64,000 bases of DNA from NCBI GenBank assembly GCA_963930655.1, contig OZ005617.1, positions 15,218,068-15,282,067 of the forward strand, read 5' to 3'. A model generated the notes under the pieces. That model worked only from the letters and a program-made list of their open reading frames with translations, was not told the origin of the DNA and did no database searches. How positions within the stretch are numbered: position 1 is the stretch's first letter; every line of letters starts with the position of its first letter. Origin of the DNA: Myrica gale. Lineage: Eukaryota > Streptophyta > Magnoliopsida > Fagales > Myricaceae. Made by a program: the position numbers and the translations under genes. Shown here in pieces: positions 40,480 to 52,090 of the stretch.

Positions 40480-42574
40480 TTAATGCTCTGCATCTGATCC
40501 AGACACAGAGGAACTATCACTGCCAGAGCCTGCAAGCAAAATAGCTGAGCGAATTACTTAAACCTACATATGAGATAAGATGGCATGGCAATCAAAGACA
40601 TGCAACCCTACAATGATAGGAGGTAGCCAATAATGAATTTAGTATATACCACTCGAAGATGATCCAGAGCCACTGCTAGAACTACTGGAATTACTCGATC
40701 CACCAACATTATCACCTTGCTTTTCTATTTGAACTGGGGTGAATTTGGTAGCATTGTTTTCAGCTGTTGAAGAGCCAGTACGTTTCAATGAAATTACCAC
40801 ATAATAATTAGATTTTACTCCATATCCAACAGCGCTCAGACCACAGAACCACCAATCCTAGATAATTCAAGAATTTTACCTGCGTCAGTTTCCTTTGGTG
40901 CTTCGGGAATGGCTAGTGCCAGATTCTGAAAAGAGAATACACTCAATTACAGATTGGTGACAGCGTTTTCATGTAGGAAAGAAGCGAGTATCCGAAATCA
41001 TAACTAATACCTAGTCTTACCATCTCCTGGGTAGCGTTGTCAGTTTCTGCTCCTGACTGAGGATCAAGTTCAGCTTTTCTTTTATTCTTGCTCAAACCCT
41101 TCTTGTAATTTGTCACAAACCTATGTAGTTCCCATAGTGTCTCTGGATCAACAGTGGCTATGTCCACTTCGATCTCATCATCTTGTTGAAAGGGCCCTGG
41201 ATTCCTCTTCTTAATAATATGGACAATGTCTTCTAATTTCGCTGAAGGCAAACTCTGAAGGTTTAAGCTGAGCCTCTGCTTCTCATCGTACGTCATATCC
41301 CTTTTATCAGGATCCTTGGCTTTAGGTTTCTTCGGAGCGGGGTTCCTACCTAGCTGACCATAGGTAGGAGGTTTTGAATTGGGCTCCACAGGCATTGTCA
41401 TAGATTCTGACCTACCTAAAGTCCTCACTTCCATTGGTGGTGGAACAGGAGAGAGAGCAGGAACATGAACTCCAGCTCCAGCTGCCATTGGACCCTTTCT
41501 TGAAGTGGGTATTGGCAAACCTGCTTTATGACCCATTTCAGTTCTCCTCCTACGATTGAACTCTGCATCTATTGGCTTCCATTGCTCCTCAAACATCTTG
41601 GACAGCTCCTCAGCCATGAAGTGAACATCCTGCCCTTTCGGGTTATACAACATAGCATTACTAAATGTAAGTCTTACATCCTCTGCAAACTCCCTGGGCG
41701 ATTTATACCAGTTCTTATTCAGCCTATTCTTCACCGTTCCCAAATCCATGGGGTGCTTAATAATGGTACGGTAATCACGAAGTCCGAGACCCTTCACATC
41801 CACTGGCTTATTAAACACCCAACCAAACTTATGCTTCATCAACTTGGATAGCAAATCGACACAACTCTTAGACACTGAGCTTAAATCCCAATCTGTCCGG
41901 ACCATGGATCCTTTTTCACCCCCACCATCCCTCTTCCCTCCGTTGGATTTCACCTTCTTGCTATTCTCCTTCCCTGAAACAAAATCCGAGTTCTGATAAT
42001 AATGCTTTGCATTGGGCGTCCTCTTCTCTTTCTCCACTGATTCACCGATCCGGTGATCATTATTCTCAGCCACAGACACAGTCAAACCCCGAAAGGGCTT
42101 TGAATTCGAACCCACCTCCGAATTCACCCTCATTGCACTTCCAACTCTATCAACTACACCTTCAAGCTTCTTCATTAAGCCTCTCACTTGGTCAAGCTCA
42201 CTCACTAGCATCCTCCTCAGCTCTCTAATCTCACTCTTCGACCTCGAGTTCACGCTAATCCTAACCCGGCAGTCGAACCTCGCATAATCCGGCAAGCCAC
42301 CCCCATCGGCGAGCTCACGGCCATTCCGTGACACCGGCTGCGGCCGATTCTGGCTCGAAGAATTGTCCGACGAGACCGCATCAAATCTCCGTGGCCCCGG
42401 AGAGGAGTTGTTATCTTCGGTAGTGGTAGCTAGGGTTTGGGAGGAGGACAGCTGGGGGACATTGACGGAATTCTTGGGTTTCTTGTGGTTCTTTCGGCTG
42501 TAGACCTTGTTGCTCTCCTCCCCCCTGCGCTTCTTCTCTCTCGCTTCATCACCGCCTAAAAGCGCTGAAGCCAT
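40480..42574 (-). CDS. GTE-type bromodomain/NET transcription regulator (BET-like)
   Basis: Four exons on the minus strand (42574-41021, 40925-40880, 40763-40650, 40529-40480) join in phase to 587 residues. GTE proteins are plant BET-family readers that bind acetylated histones and regulate transcription in the nucleus. The start MASALLGGDEARE, followed by NKVYSRK, fits the GTE2/4/7 group; the frame open further upstream has no ATG. The bromodomain lies at about 237-333, with the acetyl-lysine-binding Asn in AMLYNPKGQDVH and HPMDLGTVKNRL. The NET domain is at about 427-491 (MTYDEKQRLSLNLQSLP, DIVHIIKKRNP). A Ser-rich acidic C-terminal tail is encoded by the small last exons (GSGSDSSSVSGSDAEH). 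A coiled segment (RELRRMLVSELDQVRGLMKK, about 119-138) precedes the bromodomain. Confidence 0.95.
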
Positions 42575-43613
42575 ACATGTAAATAAGCCAAACAAACCCC
42601 AAATTTGAACGAACCGCCAGCAAACTGAACAGAACTAAATCTAGGTCTCAGGTTGTTTACGTAACGGAGTTAAAAAATCAGAGACCCTGTATTTGATGGA
42701 TGATTTCAAAACCCTAGGATTTAGGGGTTTGGAGCCCTTGGAGATGTACGGAATGAGAGTTTTTGGAGAGGAGATACAGAAAAGTCACGATTTTGAGCTG
42801 CCGAAAAAGGAGATGATCCAATTACGGTTTGAATTTGTTGTAAAAGGAACCCTAGAAGGCTAGACTGGTGCGAAATCGATCCAAGTCCGTCCGCTCGCTC
42901 GCTCGCTCGTTGAGGGTTTACTCTTGGGAGTGAGGTTGGGAAAACACGCGCCGCAGGGCGAGTGCTTTGTGGGAAGGAAGATAATTCAGTGCCACGTCAG
43001 TTAAGAACCGCATGTGGATATAGGACGTGCGACTATTTGAATTTTTTTTTTCTGTATAAAACAATGTATATGTTTTTTTTTAATAAATAAACAATGTATA
43101 TGTTGATAATATGATCAGGTTCCACGCGCACGTGTACAGCCATATATATTTATATAATATACGAGTATGTGTGTGCACGTTTTGTGAGCGAGGACGACAC
43201 GGGGCGTTTTGCTGGAGAAGACCAAAAGGTCGAGGATGGGAACGACAAAGAAATAATTCCTTCAATGAATTAAGTATTAACGGACTGAACCAAAAAAAAG
43301 TTCAAGACGGGACCAAAAGGGCAACTGACATTTTGGGCCTGACGGATCCATTCGCAGAAGTATTAATCCATCAGATCGGTGTTCACCAAACAGTGGATGA
43401 ATGGTTAATGAGCCCACAATAATCTAGTAAATGTAGCTATATATGTATCCAAAGCTTGATGTATCGATCTTATATACTGGATCCCATCCTATATCGTAAA
43501 TCTTATGCTTTTTTGAATAGTAATTCCCAGCTTGATATCATATTTTTATTCTCCCTACTCTATATCTGAAACTATACTAGAAGAAAATAACCATTAATTC
43601 GTGACAATGTTAG
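42575..43613. promoter_or_regulatory. GTE upstream region
   Basis: This holds the GTE 5' leader and promoter. A (GCTC)n run lies near 42892-42908. From 43080 on the sequence becomes AT-rich. An open frame at 43111-43422 has no family resemblance and is probably chance. Confidence 0.5.
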
Positions 43614-43982
43614 GGATAAATATACTTTGTACCTTCTAATTTGAGAGTCTTCGCAGTTTGCATGCTAATATTATTTTTATCACATCGTTCCCATAAATTA
43701 TTGATTTACACACTTTACACTTTCCGTTAAATTTTTTTTTTTATTTATCAATTTTTGATAAAAAATAATTTTTTATTGCATGAAATTACAACTTTATCCT
43801 CATAACGTTCTTGAGGGTGACCATTTTTTACGGTAAAATGGTAGTTTTAGATGTCAAAAAATTAATTTCCGTCAAATTTGATGAAAAACTTATCAAATGG
43901 TGTAAATTGTTTGAAATCAATAATTGATAGATGCAATATGACAAAAATAATTATCGTTGGGGGTGCAAAATGAATTTTTTCC
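43614..43982. mobile_element. MITE-like fold-back element
   Basis: The left arm (43614 onward, 'ggataaatatactttgtacc') pairs imperfectly with the right arm (about 43951-43982, 'gggtgcaaaatgaatttttt', then 'cc'). Inner segments 'aaattattgattt' and 'aaatcaataatt' also pair. The 'actttgcacc'-like end is shared with the element at 34658 and with one-ended fragments near 50655 and 54460, so these may be one family. Confidence 0.6.
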
Positions 43983-45161
43983 ATAATGCTAAGATAATAA
44001 ATTTGACGTAAATTATAATCGATATTAATTAATTGTCACTCATCTTTGTACAACATAAACCTCCTAATAAGGGGCAACTAGTGTATATTAATGTCATAGG
44101 GTTTTAGTGTTCTTCTTCATACACATTGCATTTCCAGAGTTTGGAGAACTTAATACCTTCCAAAAGGTCAAACATTCTCGCCTTGTACATATGGACTTTA
44201 ATTTAACTTGCTGGATATTTCTTAACTCTTGATCATTTTTAGGAATAATTATATTTATATTTTATATTATATAAGTATTTATCACTATTTCATAGTCAGT
44301 AAATTGTAAAAGTAATTAATAAATATTGCTGGTGTGACAGAATTTCAGCTATCTAATTCAAAATTAAAGTATTTAATTAAAAAAAAAAAGAAATTCACCT
44401 AATAGAATACCTCAAAACTTCTCGGAAGCTATATATGAGCGCTTGGACTGGCATCAGTAAAGAAGACCTGTACTCCATAGTGGTACGCGCGGCACAAAAA
44501 AACTTCTATCTCACTCAGAGAGGATCAGGAGAGAATTTGGAGAAACGCAGATTTGAAAAGGTTGGAAGATCTCTCTTGGAATTTGTTGGTGAGGCATAGG
44601 TACGTAGAGCCAAATTTCTGGTGATCATTCAGGTGGAGCTGGTAGCTAGATTATGCAGATTCACTTTAGATCTATAATACAAAAGACATTCCGTAGCCAA
44701 TTCTAGTATAGATTTCGTTACAAGATATATAAGGCAAAAGTTAAGGGAAGATAACAAACAAATTAAATAGACAAGACGAATTAATATCTATTTGAAGGCA
44801 CAGGAGACAAATAGATCGTCCCAAACAAGTGGTAGAAGTTACTACAGAGAGAGTAATTTGGACATTCGCCGACCAGGAAGCCGATGCTGACTTGCGGTGG
44901 TGTTGTGAATCTTCGACTTCGACGAGTTTGGCTGAGCGGTGGAAGAAGTGTGCACTGTACCCACGGGATTATGTCTTCCGCAACTTACTGCGTGGCTGAA
45001 GTGGGTATTTCCTCTAGTGCTAGTAGGTACGACCTTATTGATCTTCACACTAATTTGGGTGGCCCGATGAGAAAGAACTTTCTTTTGAAATGCTTGTCTT
45101 GGGATTTATCCTACACAGAGAGCTATGCATGCCCTACCGTACAGCAACTTAAAGCGGCAAG
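43983..45161. other. Intergenic, nothing recognised
   Basis: AT-rich sequence downstream of the first CLE gene, which would place that gene's 3' UTR at the right end. No protein family or RNA gene was recognised. The open frames here are shadows or chance. Confidence 0.5.
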
Positions 45162-45410
45162 CTAGTGATGTGCAGAATCAGGTCCTCCAGGGGAGGTTCT
45201 CTGGGGTAGTGCCTGACCTTGCATTAACCTTCTCTGGTGGTACGCGATAGTTAGTTCTACTTCACGTAAGATGAGGTACTGGCTATCATTAATCTTTCTT
45301 GGCACGGTTGAGAAACCAGGAGAAAGACGTGCCTCCGAACTCGCTACAATCATTAACACAGTGATTAGAAATAGCATCACCGACCTTGTGCCCTTTAATA
45401 AAGTCGCCAT
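45162..45410 (-). CDS. CLE-family signalling peptide precursor (first copy)
   Basis: An intronless 82-residue precursor. The start is the ATG at 45410, just before a hydrophobic signal peptide (SVMLFLITVLMIVASSEA, about residues 10-27). A variable middle follows, and the C-terminal CLE dodecapeptide RTSPGGPDSAHH (71-82) is coded by 45165-45200 and followed at once by the stop. CLE precursors are secreted; the cleaved, often hydroxylated and arabinosylated 12-13-mer is read by CLAVATA1/BAM-type receptor kinases in meristem, root or nodule control. Ser at position 9 of the motif, where Pro is usual, is odd. The frame is open upstream of the ATG, but that part is low-complexity (encoded by an AT repeat) and unlikely to be protein. 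Confidence 0.88.
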   Translation of the reverse strand: MATLLKGTRSVMLFLITVLMIVASSEARLSPGFSTVPRKINDSQYLILREVELTIAYHQRRLMQGQALPQRTSPGGPDSAHH

Positions 45411-45539
45411 AGTCTTCAAAAGGCTTACAAGCTGGAGAACACAGCCTGGAAAATAAGCTGCCCAAAAGCTAATTGGCAATGCACAACTGTAAGCAGCTTG
45501 GAGTAGTGCAAGAGCTAGCCTCCTTACATATTCGAGTCT

Positions 45540-45544
<5 letters not shown>

Positions 45545-45570
<26 letters not shown>
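45545..45570. repeat. (TA)n microsatellite upstream of the first CLE gene
   Basis: About 13 uninterrupted TA units lie roughly 135 bp before the CLE start codon. This is probably within the leader or core promoter and likely polymorphic. Confidence 0.9.
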
Positions 45571-45574
<4 letters not shown>

Positions 45575-45656
45575 CGGAAGAGTACACTATGTCAGTGTCC
45601 GTCGGTGGATGTTTGTGGAATGATATCACATCACCAAGAAAAATGATATAGTACAC

Positions 45657-46038
45657 GTGATATCCCCACTGTTATTAATGGGCAAGGCAATTTGGAGCTT
45701 CTTTTCTCACTAAAAGCCAAGCCGGCCGATCTTTTGAGTTCAATATATATCTAGCTATATAGTCATCCTTCGTTGTCCAATTTTAGTCGAGATCCTTATA
45801 CCAAAGCAAGATTTACCTAGACCTATAGAATCATCTAACTTTTTGATCTACATAAAGAATGGTGCCCTAATAATTTGATATGTTTTAATGTGCTTATTCT
45901 TATCTTACAATCATCAATTGGGAATATTATATTCTCCAATCTGTTCATACGTTGGTTGTTTTCTAGTCTTGTATTTCTGTCGATCTATACGTACCTAGCC
46001 TGCAGCTCTATATAGCTTTGTTTGCTTGAAGCCAGCTG
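45657..46038. other. Upstream region of the first CLE gene
   Basis: AT-rich sequence without coding potential. It is presumably part of the CLE promoter. Confidence 0.45.
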
Positions 46039-46303
46039 TACTCCAAATATTAGTCCACGAGTAATGTAAAGGCTATAACTAAATTTAGAACTAGAGGAAT
46101 ACAAGATAAAGACGCATAGACATGTATGGTGGGGAGGTGAAAAAATTCAACATCATTTGATGTTGAATTTTTACTCCAAATATTAGTCCACGAGTAATGT
46201 AAAGGCTATAGCTAACTTTAGAACTAGCGGAATACAAGATAAAGACGCATAGACATGGTGGGGAGGTGAAAAAAATTAAACATCATTTGATGTTGAATTT
46301 TTA
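46039..46303. repeat. 133-bp tandem duplication with internal hairpin
   Basis: Two near-identical copies (46039-46171 and 46172-about 46303) each begin 'tactccaaatattagtccac'. Each ends in a short hairpin; in the first copy 'ttcaacatca' pairs with 'tgatgttgaa'. Degenerate relatives ('gggaggtc...catcatttg...ttagcaatt') recur at about 46420-46520 and 46590-46710, so this is the best-preserved part of a longer eroded array. Confidence 0.8.
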
Positions 46304-46767
46304 AACTTTGGATAGAGAGGATCGAAATTGTCTACAACTAGGTGCTGCTAGCAATTGGGTATGTGACAATTTAGGACTGTATTCATGCATGATATATATA
46401 AGACATTATATATCTACTTGGAGATGATAGGTATGATGGTAGGGAGGTCAAAAAAACATCATTTGGAGTAAACATTTATAGAAATTCAAGTAGATCAATA
46501 TTTTCTATAATTAGTTAGCAAATTGGCGTTTGATGAGTTGGGATTCTATTGATCATGCGCGACAGTAGTATATTATCCACAAGGAGAGGATAGGTATGAT
46601 AGAAAGGAGGTCAAAAGATCATCATTTGACGGCGAGATTTATAGAATCTAGATAGAGTACTAGAGAAGATATATCCATATAGTAGTTAGCAATTTGTATT
46701 TGTCAAATGAGGATATGTCTGCCATACTTTACAGCGCCTTATCTACATAGAAAATGATATATCAAAG

Positions 46768-47259
46768 TGATGATTCCAACATTTGGTACAAAAATCACCA
46801 AGTAATAGAATGGTCAGTGGTGATATCAAAATCACCAATAGCCGGAGTCGATCAGACTTGAAAGAGAACAATAAGAGGGGGCGAAGTTGGATCCAGAGAC
46901 TTCAATTCCTAAGTTAGATCTCAAGAGAAATTGAGTATTATAAGAGCAATTAAAGCCTTTTAGTCTAGAGAAGTAATGGGGCTTAAGGCCTCAAGCTCCC
47001 TTTAAAATATGAAGGGAGTACCTGCCTATTTATATGTGGGGGGATTAGAGTTCTAAGGGGGGTCTTAATACCGTGAGTCATAGGACTCCTTGAATATATG
47101 AGCAGAAAAGCATGTAGGGATACATGAATGTGTGAGTGGGCCGAGGGCCTTGAGTGCGCTAACAGATTTCGGGAGGGAGTACAGTTGGGCTGGCGTGTCT
47201 CTGATGGGTTGGGCTGCTGTATTTCTGATGAGCTAGGCGGGTCATATTATGGCCCATTA
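46768..47259 (-). repeat. 3' LTR (left copy)
   Basis: 492 bp; the partner of 49174-49646. It contains a 'tatttatatg' promoter-like box. Adjacent to it inside the element is the purine tract expected before a 3' LTR. Confidence 0.8.
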
Positions 47260-47569
47260 GTAGTCTCCCCTTTAAACAAATTTAAACTAGTTGAGTTTTT
47301 CCTAATTGATGGCTTGTTGGTGCAGACCTGTGGATTCTTGGCATATGAAGGGAACTTCATATCTTGGGCCTGGGACCAGGGGGTGAAGTCTGCTTGATCC
47401 AATGAGTGCTCTGACGACCAGCGGGTTCTGGGTCCTTCGAGGGTTGTGGCGTAAATGGCCTGACAGGGGTCGACCGGTTGCTATCAGGCCCTACGTGTCT
47501 TTGGATTCTTATCTATCTTTGGGCCCATCATTTGGGATGCCTTTGAGGTGGGGAGGTTGGGGCATATGG

Positions 47570-48075
47570 GCCTGAGGCGCACATCATAAAGGGCGAACAC
47601 AATACTGCAACATCGGGGTACACACAACACTGTAACACAAGGGTACGCTCGACACTATAACATAAAGGGTGCACACAACACTTTAACATCAGTGGTGCTC
47701 TAGACATTGTAACATCAGAGTGCACACAACATTGTAACACAAGGGTGCGCTTGACACTCATAAAGAGTGCACACAACATTGTAACATCAGGGGTGCACAA
47801 GACACTGTAACATCAGGGTGCATACAATACTGTAACATAATAGGTGCACACAACACTGTAACATCAGGGTGCATACAACACTGTAACATTAGGGTGCACA
47901 CAACACTGTAACATAGGGTGTATACAACACTGTAACATAGGGTGTATACAACACTGTAACACAATGGGTGCTCTAGGTACTATAATATCAGGGGTGCACA
48001 CGACACTGTAACATAGAGGTGCACACAACAATGTAACACAAGGGTGCGTTCAGCACTGTAACATAAGGGTATCGT
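47570..48075. repeat. Minisatellite, about 18 units of about 26 bp
   Basis: A tandem array with consensus close to 'gtgcacacaacactgtaaca' plus a variable 'tcaggg', 'caaggg' or 'taggg' ending. Units vary from about 22 to 28 bp, and neighbouring units are often more alike than distant ones, which suggests local slippage. It sits in the LTR element between gag and the 3' LTR, where pol would normally be. Confidence 0.9.
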
Positions 48076-48177
48076 GACACAGTGAGTTAGACTGGCCGCT
48101 CGGGGTGTGGACGTCGGCGTCACAGTCCTTTTTCTCCCCTTGCTAGTCGGGAGGTGTGGACTGAAGACATGCATTTA

Positions 48178-48549
48178 ACATGTCCTTGAAGTCCATGTGT
48201 TTCTGCGCTTTTGTCATGACATCTGCAAAATTGGTCGGGGCTTTCCTCATGAGGGTTTTGAGGAAGTCGCTCCGTAGGTGGCCTGTGGTTAGAGTCATAA
48301 GCTTGATCTCATCAGTAGCCTGGGAGACTGTGATGGCCTCACGATTGAAGCTCGCTATGTAGCTGCGTAGGCTTTCCTTATAGTTTTGCTTGACGCTGAA
48401 CAGGTAGGAGGTCGGAAGTTTAATCCACCGATTGGATATGAAATGGCTCAGGAACTGTGTGCCGAGGGTGTCAAAGTCATTGGTGGTTCCAGCTAGTAGA
48501 CCAGGAAATCATCATTGTGCCGATCCCTTGAGAGTCAATGAGAACGCAC
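48178..48549 (-). pseudogene. Retrotransposon gag fragment
   Basis: The minus-strand translation shows a Ty3/Gypsy-type Retrotrans_gag core: FDTLGTQFLSHFISNRWIKL, then SYLFSVKQNYKESLRSYIA and SFNREAITVSQATDEIKLM. It continues to FLKTLMRKAPTNFADVMTKA, near 48178. Stop codons interrupt it near 48490-48520. It is the only protein-coding trace inside the LTR element. Confidence 0.8.
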
Positions 48550-49173
48550 GACAGAAGACGAGATCTGCATATGACTAGACATGCATGTGCAGGCGAATGA
48601 TCTCCAGGTGGTTGCAGGGGTCACTAGAGCCATCGATCTTTGTAAATGGGGTGCCATCGACGTTTGCTAGGATGAAGGAATTGTTGGTCTTTGGGTTCTA
48701 CACCTTGTTCAACTTCTGTTGGAGGAGCTGGAACTATTCTGCCTGCTCGACTAGAAGCTCATGGAAGGCGGTTCGCCAGTCATTCACTTCGTGTTGTTTG
48801 GGAGGAGATTGATGAGTCGAGTTGTTGTGTGCGGTTCCTTCTTGTGACTGAGACATACACGAACGTGGAGGAGACAGAGGCGTTTTAGCCTGCTTGATCG
48901 TACTGATCTAATGAGCAAGGTTCTCCACGGTCTGGACCAGGTTGGCTAGTAATGCGTTGCTGTTTAGGGCGAGATTTGAGTTTGTCACAGTGTTGTTGTT
49001 GGGGACGAGTTTTGTGTTTGTGATCAGAGGTGGTTGGTCGTCGTTCGATATTTCAGTGGGGGGAGTCATTATGATAAAATAAAGATGCAAAGGAGGTGGT
49101 TAAAATTGTAGTGGTGAACGTAAAAGTGTTTAAAGGTGGTTTTTTTAGAGAAATTCTCACAGACGGTGCCAAC

Positions 49174-49646
49174 TGATGATGCCAAAAATCAGCAAGTAAT
49201 AGAACGATCAGTGATGATACCAAAATCACACGGAGCCGATCATACCTGAAAAAAACAAGAAGAGGGCGGTGTCGGATCCGGAGACTTCGATGCCTTAGTT
49301 AGCTCTCAAGAGGATTTGAGTATTAGAAGAGTAATTAAAACCTTTTAGTCTAGAGAAGTAATGAGGCTTCAGGCCTTAGGCTTCCTTTAAAATATGAAGG
49401 GAGTATCTGCCTATTTATATGTGGGGGGATTAGAGTTTTAAGGGGGTCTTAGTACCGTAAGTCATAGGACTCCTTGAATGTATGAGCGGGAAAGCATGGA
49501 GGGATACATGAATGTGTGAGCGGGTCGGGGGCCTTGAGTGCGCTAATAATAGATTTGGGGAGGGAGTATCGCTTGGCTAGCGTGTCTCTGATGGGCTGGG
49601 CTGATGTATTTCTGATGGGCTGGGATGGTCATATTATGGTCCATCA
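49174..49646 (-). repeat. 5' LTR (right copy)
   Basis: 473 bp, beginning 'tgatgatgcc' and ending 'ccatca' on the plus strand, so it has TG...CA termini. It is collinear with the left copy over its whole length, with scattered substitutions and small indels. Confidence 0.82.
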
Positions 49647-51630
49647 CAATGCATGAATCTGCACAATGTTTGGAATGAGCTTTGAACAAAGTTTCAGTTG
49701 CGTACGTTTTCCATTCATCAAGCACATGGTCCGCACGCTAGCTGCTGGTGCCTGATTACTTTGGAATATGGTTAGATTATGTAAACTTGAGTATGCTCTA
49801 GATATATATTACCTTTTTTCTTGGGAAATTCTAGAAGCTTATATCCTTTTCAAAGTCTTCCTTTGACGGAGTAAAAATATGGTTATATATATGCCCTTTA
49901 CTTTGTATGAAATTTCATTAGAACTCATGACCTCATCTTTCTCTTCTAACTTTTTCAGTCTCACCATTTGTTTTCCTGGTTTCATGTTGAGCTTTCTCTT
50001 TTCTCATGCCATTGTTTATGACGATTGACGAGTGCTACGTACCCGACCCATACCCATCTCACTCATGATGTATTTCATCAATTTCTTTGATCTTTCAGCT
50101 CAAAGCCTTCCATTAATGTTTTTTTTTTCCTTCTCTACAAATCTCTGTACTAGTAACGGGATAAACTCGTTCTTTTTTTTTTTTTAACGGGAAAACTTGT
50201 TCGATACAATTAATAGACTATTTTAGGAGCAAAACACGGTCACCTATTTTGCAATATGCCATTCAAACTATTTATGTGGTAGCTGGCTCGGGAATGTTGG
50301 GAGTGTTGGGTCTGAGGTTTTGGGGGCGGGGTTAATTTGCAGTAAATAGATTACACCATTTTGACACGATAAGGTGTAGCGCTTAAGATAAAACATCTCC
50401 AAGCAAAGTAATGTAATTTAAAATCCGTCGCTAATATTTATTTATTTATTTTTTGATATTCATTATCTAATTATAGTATTTCTTTTGTCAGCCTTATCAA
50501 TCATATTGATAACCTTTCCTCTGTCGAAATTGGTTTTTTTTTTAAATGTACAGGCTGTAAAACGTTCCATTTGCATCTTGAATCACAATTCTATTAGCTT
50601 TTTGCAATAATATACCCAGTTGTCATAATATAAATTTGTTAATTGATGAATTATGCTTTGCACCACTAAAGTAGCAACCTTTTTTGCAATCTTTACTCCA
50701 AACTATTAACTTTGACACTTTATATTTTATATTGCAGACTTTCAATAATGTCATTCTGCAGCTCCGGTTAAGATATATATCATCGTTAAGATCATTTGAA
50801 AAACAAAATGAGGTACGTTACATGCATGATACAATATTCTTGATTGTAGAACTTAATAAAAGATGCATAATAAATTAGTTTGAGATCGAATATAATGCAC
50901 CAAAATTGGTCAAGCCTAAGATTCTGGATAATGTCGGAGAGATCCATGGTTTGTTGAAGCAGGTGAACCATTGAAATTAGATGTCAACACACCAGACGTT
51001 GTGTAAACAATGCTGCGGATTGTCTAGCTTGTTAATTGAGCCGTCTCATAAGCTTTTTCTGCAGGCTCTCCCTGTTGTATTTGAGCAAACTCTTAATCTG
51101 AATTTGATGTTTTTAAGGGACTGATTCCCATAGTTTTTGGGCAGTGTTTGGTGCAATGCAAAGCTGTCAGTTTTGATTAAAAAAAAGCCTAAAATTCCCA
51201 CCTCTCCTGACCATTCAAGCCCATAAATTAACCTGATCTTCTCAAGAATTCGATTACTCCTCCGAAGCCGGCTAGACAGCTCATCCCCGCCCCCCGAACA
51301 AAAATCTAAAAGTTATTGCGTTAATTTTCTTAGTGATCGCAGTCTTAGCAATAAATCATGCTTCACAGTCACAGGTTCATGTTTGGGTTGGAGGTAGGCG
51401 GGTAGCCTACGAAGAATATCACTCGTCTCCTACCAGATAAAAACACTCGCAGAAAAGAAAACCACGTAAGGCAAGCGATGAAGCTGGGAGCCAGCAATAG
51501 GCTGGCCAGAGTAAGGCGTCCTACCCCTTCAATTGCAAAAGTTATCTTTCAATTTCCACTCTCAACACTCTACTTAGAGCAGACACTCTCTAGCATCTAG
51601 AGAGATAATTTCTCACCTTCCTCCCGCCCT
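49647..51630. other. Intergenic, no gene
   Basis: AT-rich sequence with poly-T runs. A one-ended MITE-like fragment ('atgctttgcaccac', about 50653) is present. Around 50960-51090 a short stretch reading like the end of an RNase H domain (HVRRCVNNAADCLA) may be a relic of a LINE, but it is too short to call. Confidence 0.45.
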
Positions 51631-51944
51631 CACTACAACACATATTCAGTTAGATGACAACTGCATTTGTGGCTAGAAATGACTGTTTTCGTGATAGATG
51701 TTTTAATGTAACGATATGTACTCGTTGAAGGCTCGTCACCAATAATAGTGTGACATGAAGTTTTTAGAGACACAGAATTAATTTGTTATCTTTGCTACCT
51801 TTACCGACGACATTCTTCGTCATCATAGTACTAAAATTTTGGTAGGTAAAGGAGTTAAAAAAGATGCATCACGTCATTATTTCTTTTTTGCCTTCGTCAC
51901 CGAAGTACTTCTAATGTCCAAAAATTACAATCGTTGTCTAAATT

Positions 51945-52090
51945 CAATCGTCACTAACTCTAAAATTGTCACTTGTCGCCCTTATGCCTCTCTCACTAAA
52001 GTCGTCACTAACTCTAAAATCGTCACTTGTCGCCCTTATGCCTCTCCCTGAAGCCGTCACTTGTCAGTTGTCGCCTTATGCCTCTTGGTG
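51945..52090. repeat. Subterminal direct repeats of the CACTA element
   Basis: The unit 'gtcacttgtcgccc' plus 'ttatgcctct' occurs three times, and 'cgtcactaactctaaaat' twice. These are the kind of short repeats that CACTA transposase usually binds near element ends. Confidence 0.7.

Larger units (their letters stand above)
46768..49646 (-). mobile_element. Small LTR retrotransposon, gag only
   Basis: Two direct repeats of about 0.48 kb (46768-47259 and 49174-49646) both begin 'tgatga' and end near 'ccatta'/'ccatca'. They share long near-identical blocks such as 'gcctatttatatgtgggggg'. Read on the minus strand, a primer-binding-like 'ttggcaccgtctgtgag' (about 49157-49173) follows the right LTR, and a purine tract (about 47260-47272) abuts the left LTR. 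Both fix the orientation. The roughly 1.9-kb interior has a gag remnant and a minisatellite but no protease, RT, RNase H or integrase. It must have been mobilised by another element. LTR divergence is visible, and the 5-bp flanks (caaag and caatg) match at only four positions. Confidence 0.85.

Noticed and set aside
43111..43422. A 103-codon frame upstream of GTE
   Set aside because: No homology signature, no promoter context, and located in AT-rich intergenic DNA.
45411..45656. N-terminal extension of the first CLE frame
   Set aside because: The upstream part encodes an Ile-Tyr repeat from a TA microsatellite, and the signal peptide follows the ATG at 45410, as expected for CLE precursors.
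47570..48075. A CRISPR-like array of short repeats
   Set aside because: The units are contiguous with no unique spacers, lie inside an LTR element in plant nuclear DNA, and vary in length; it is a minisatellite.
47528..48174. Cys/His-rich open frames over the minisatellite (minus strand)
   Set aside because: The repeated MLQCCVHP-like pattern is only the translation of the tandem repeat.
50960..51090. RNase H-like relic (HVRRCVNNAADCLA)
   Set aside because: Only about 14 residues are suggestive and the flanks show no LINE domains; too short to call.
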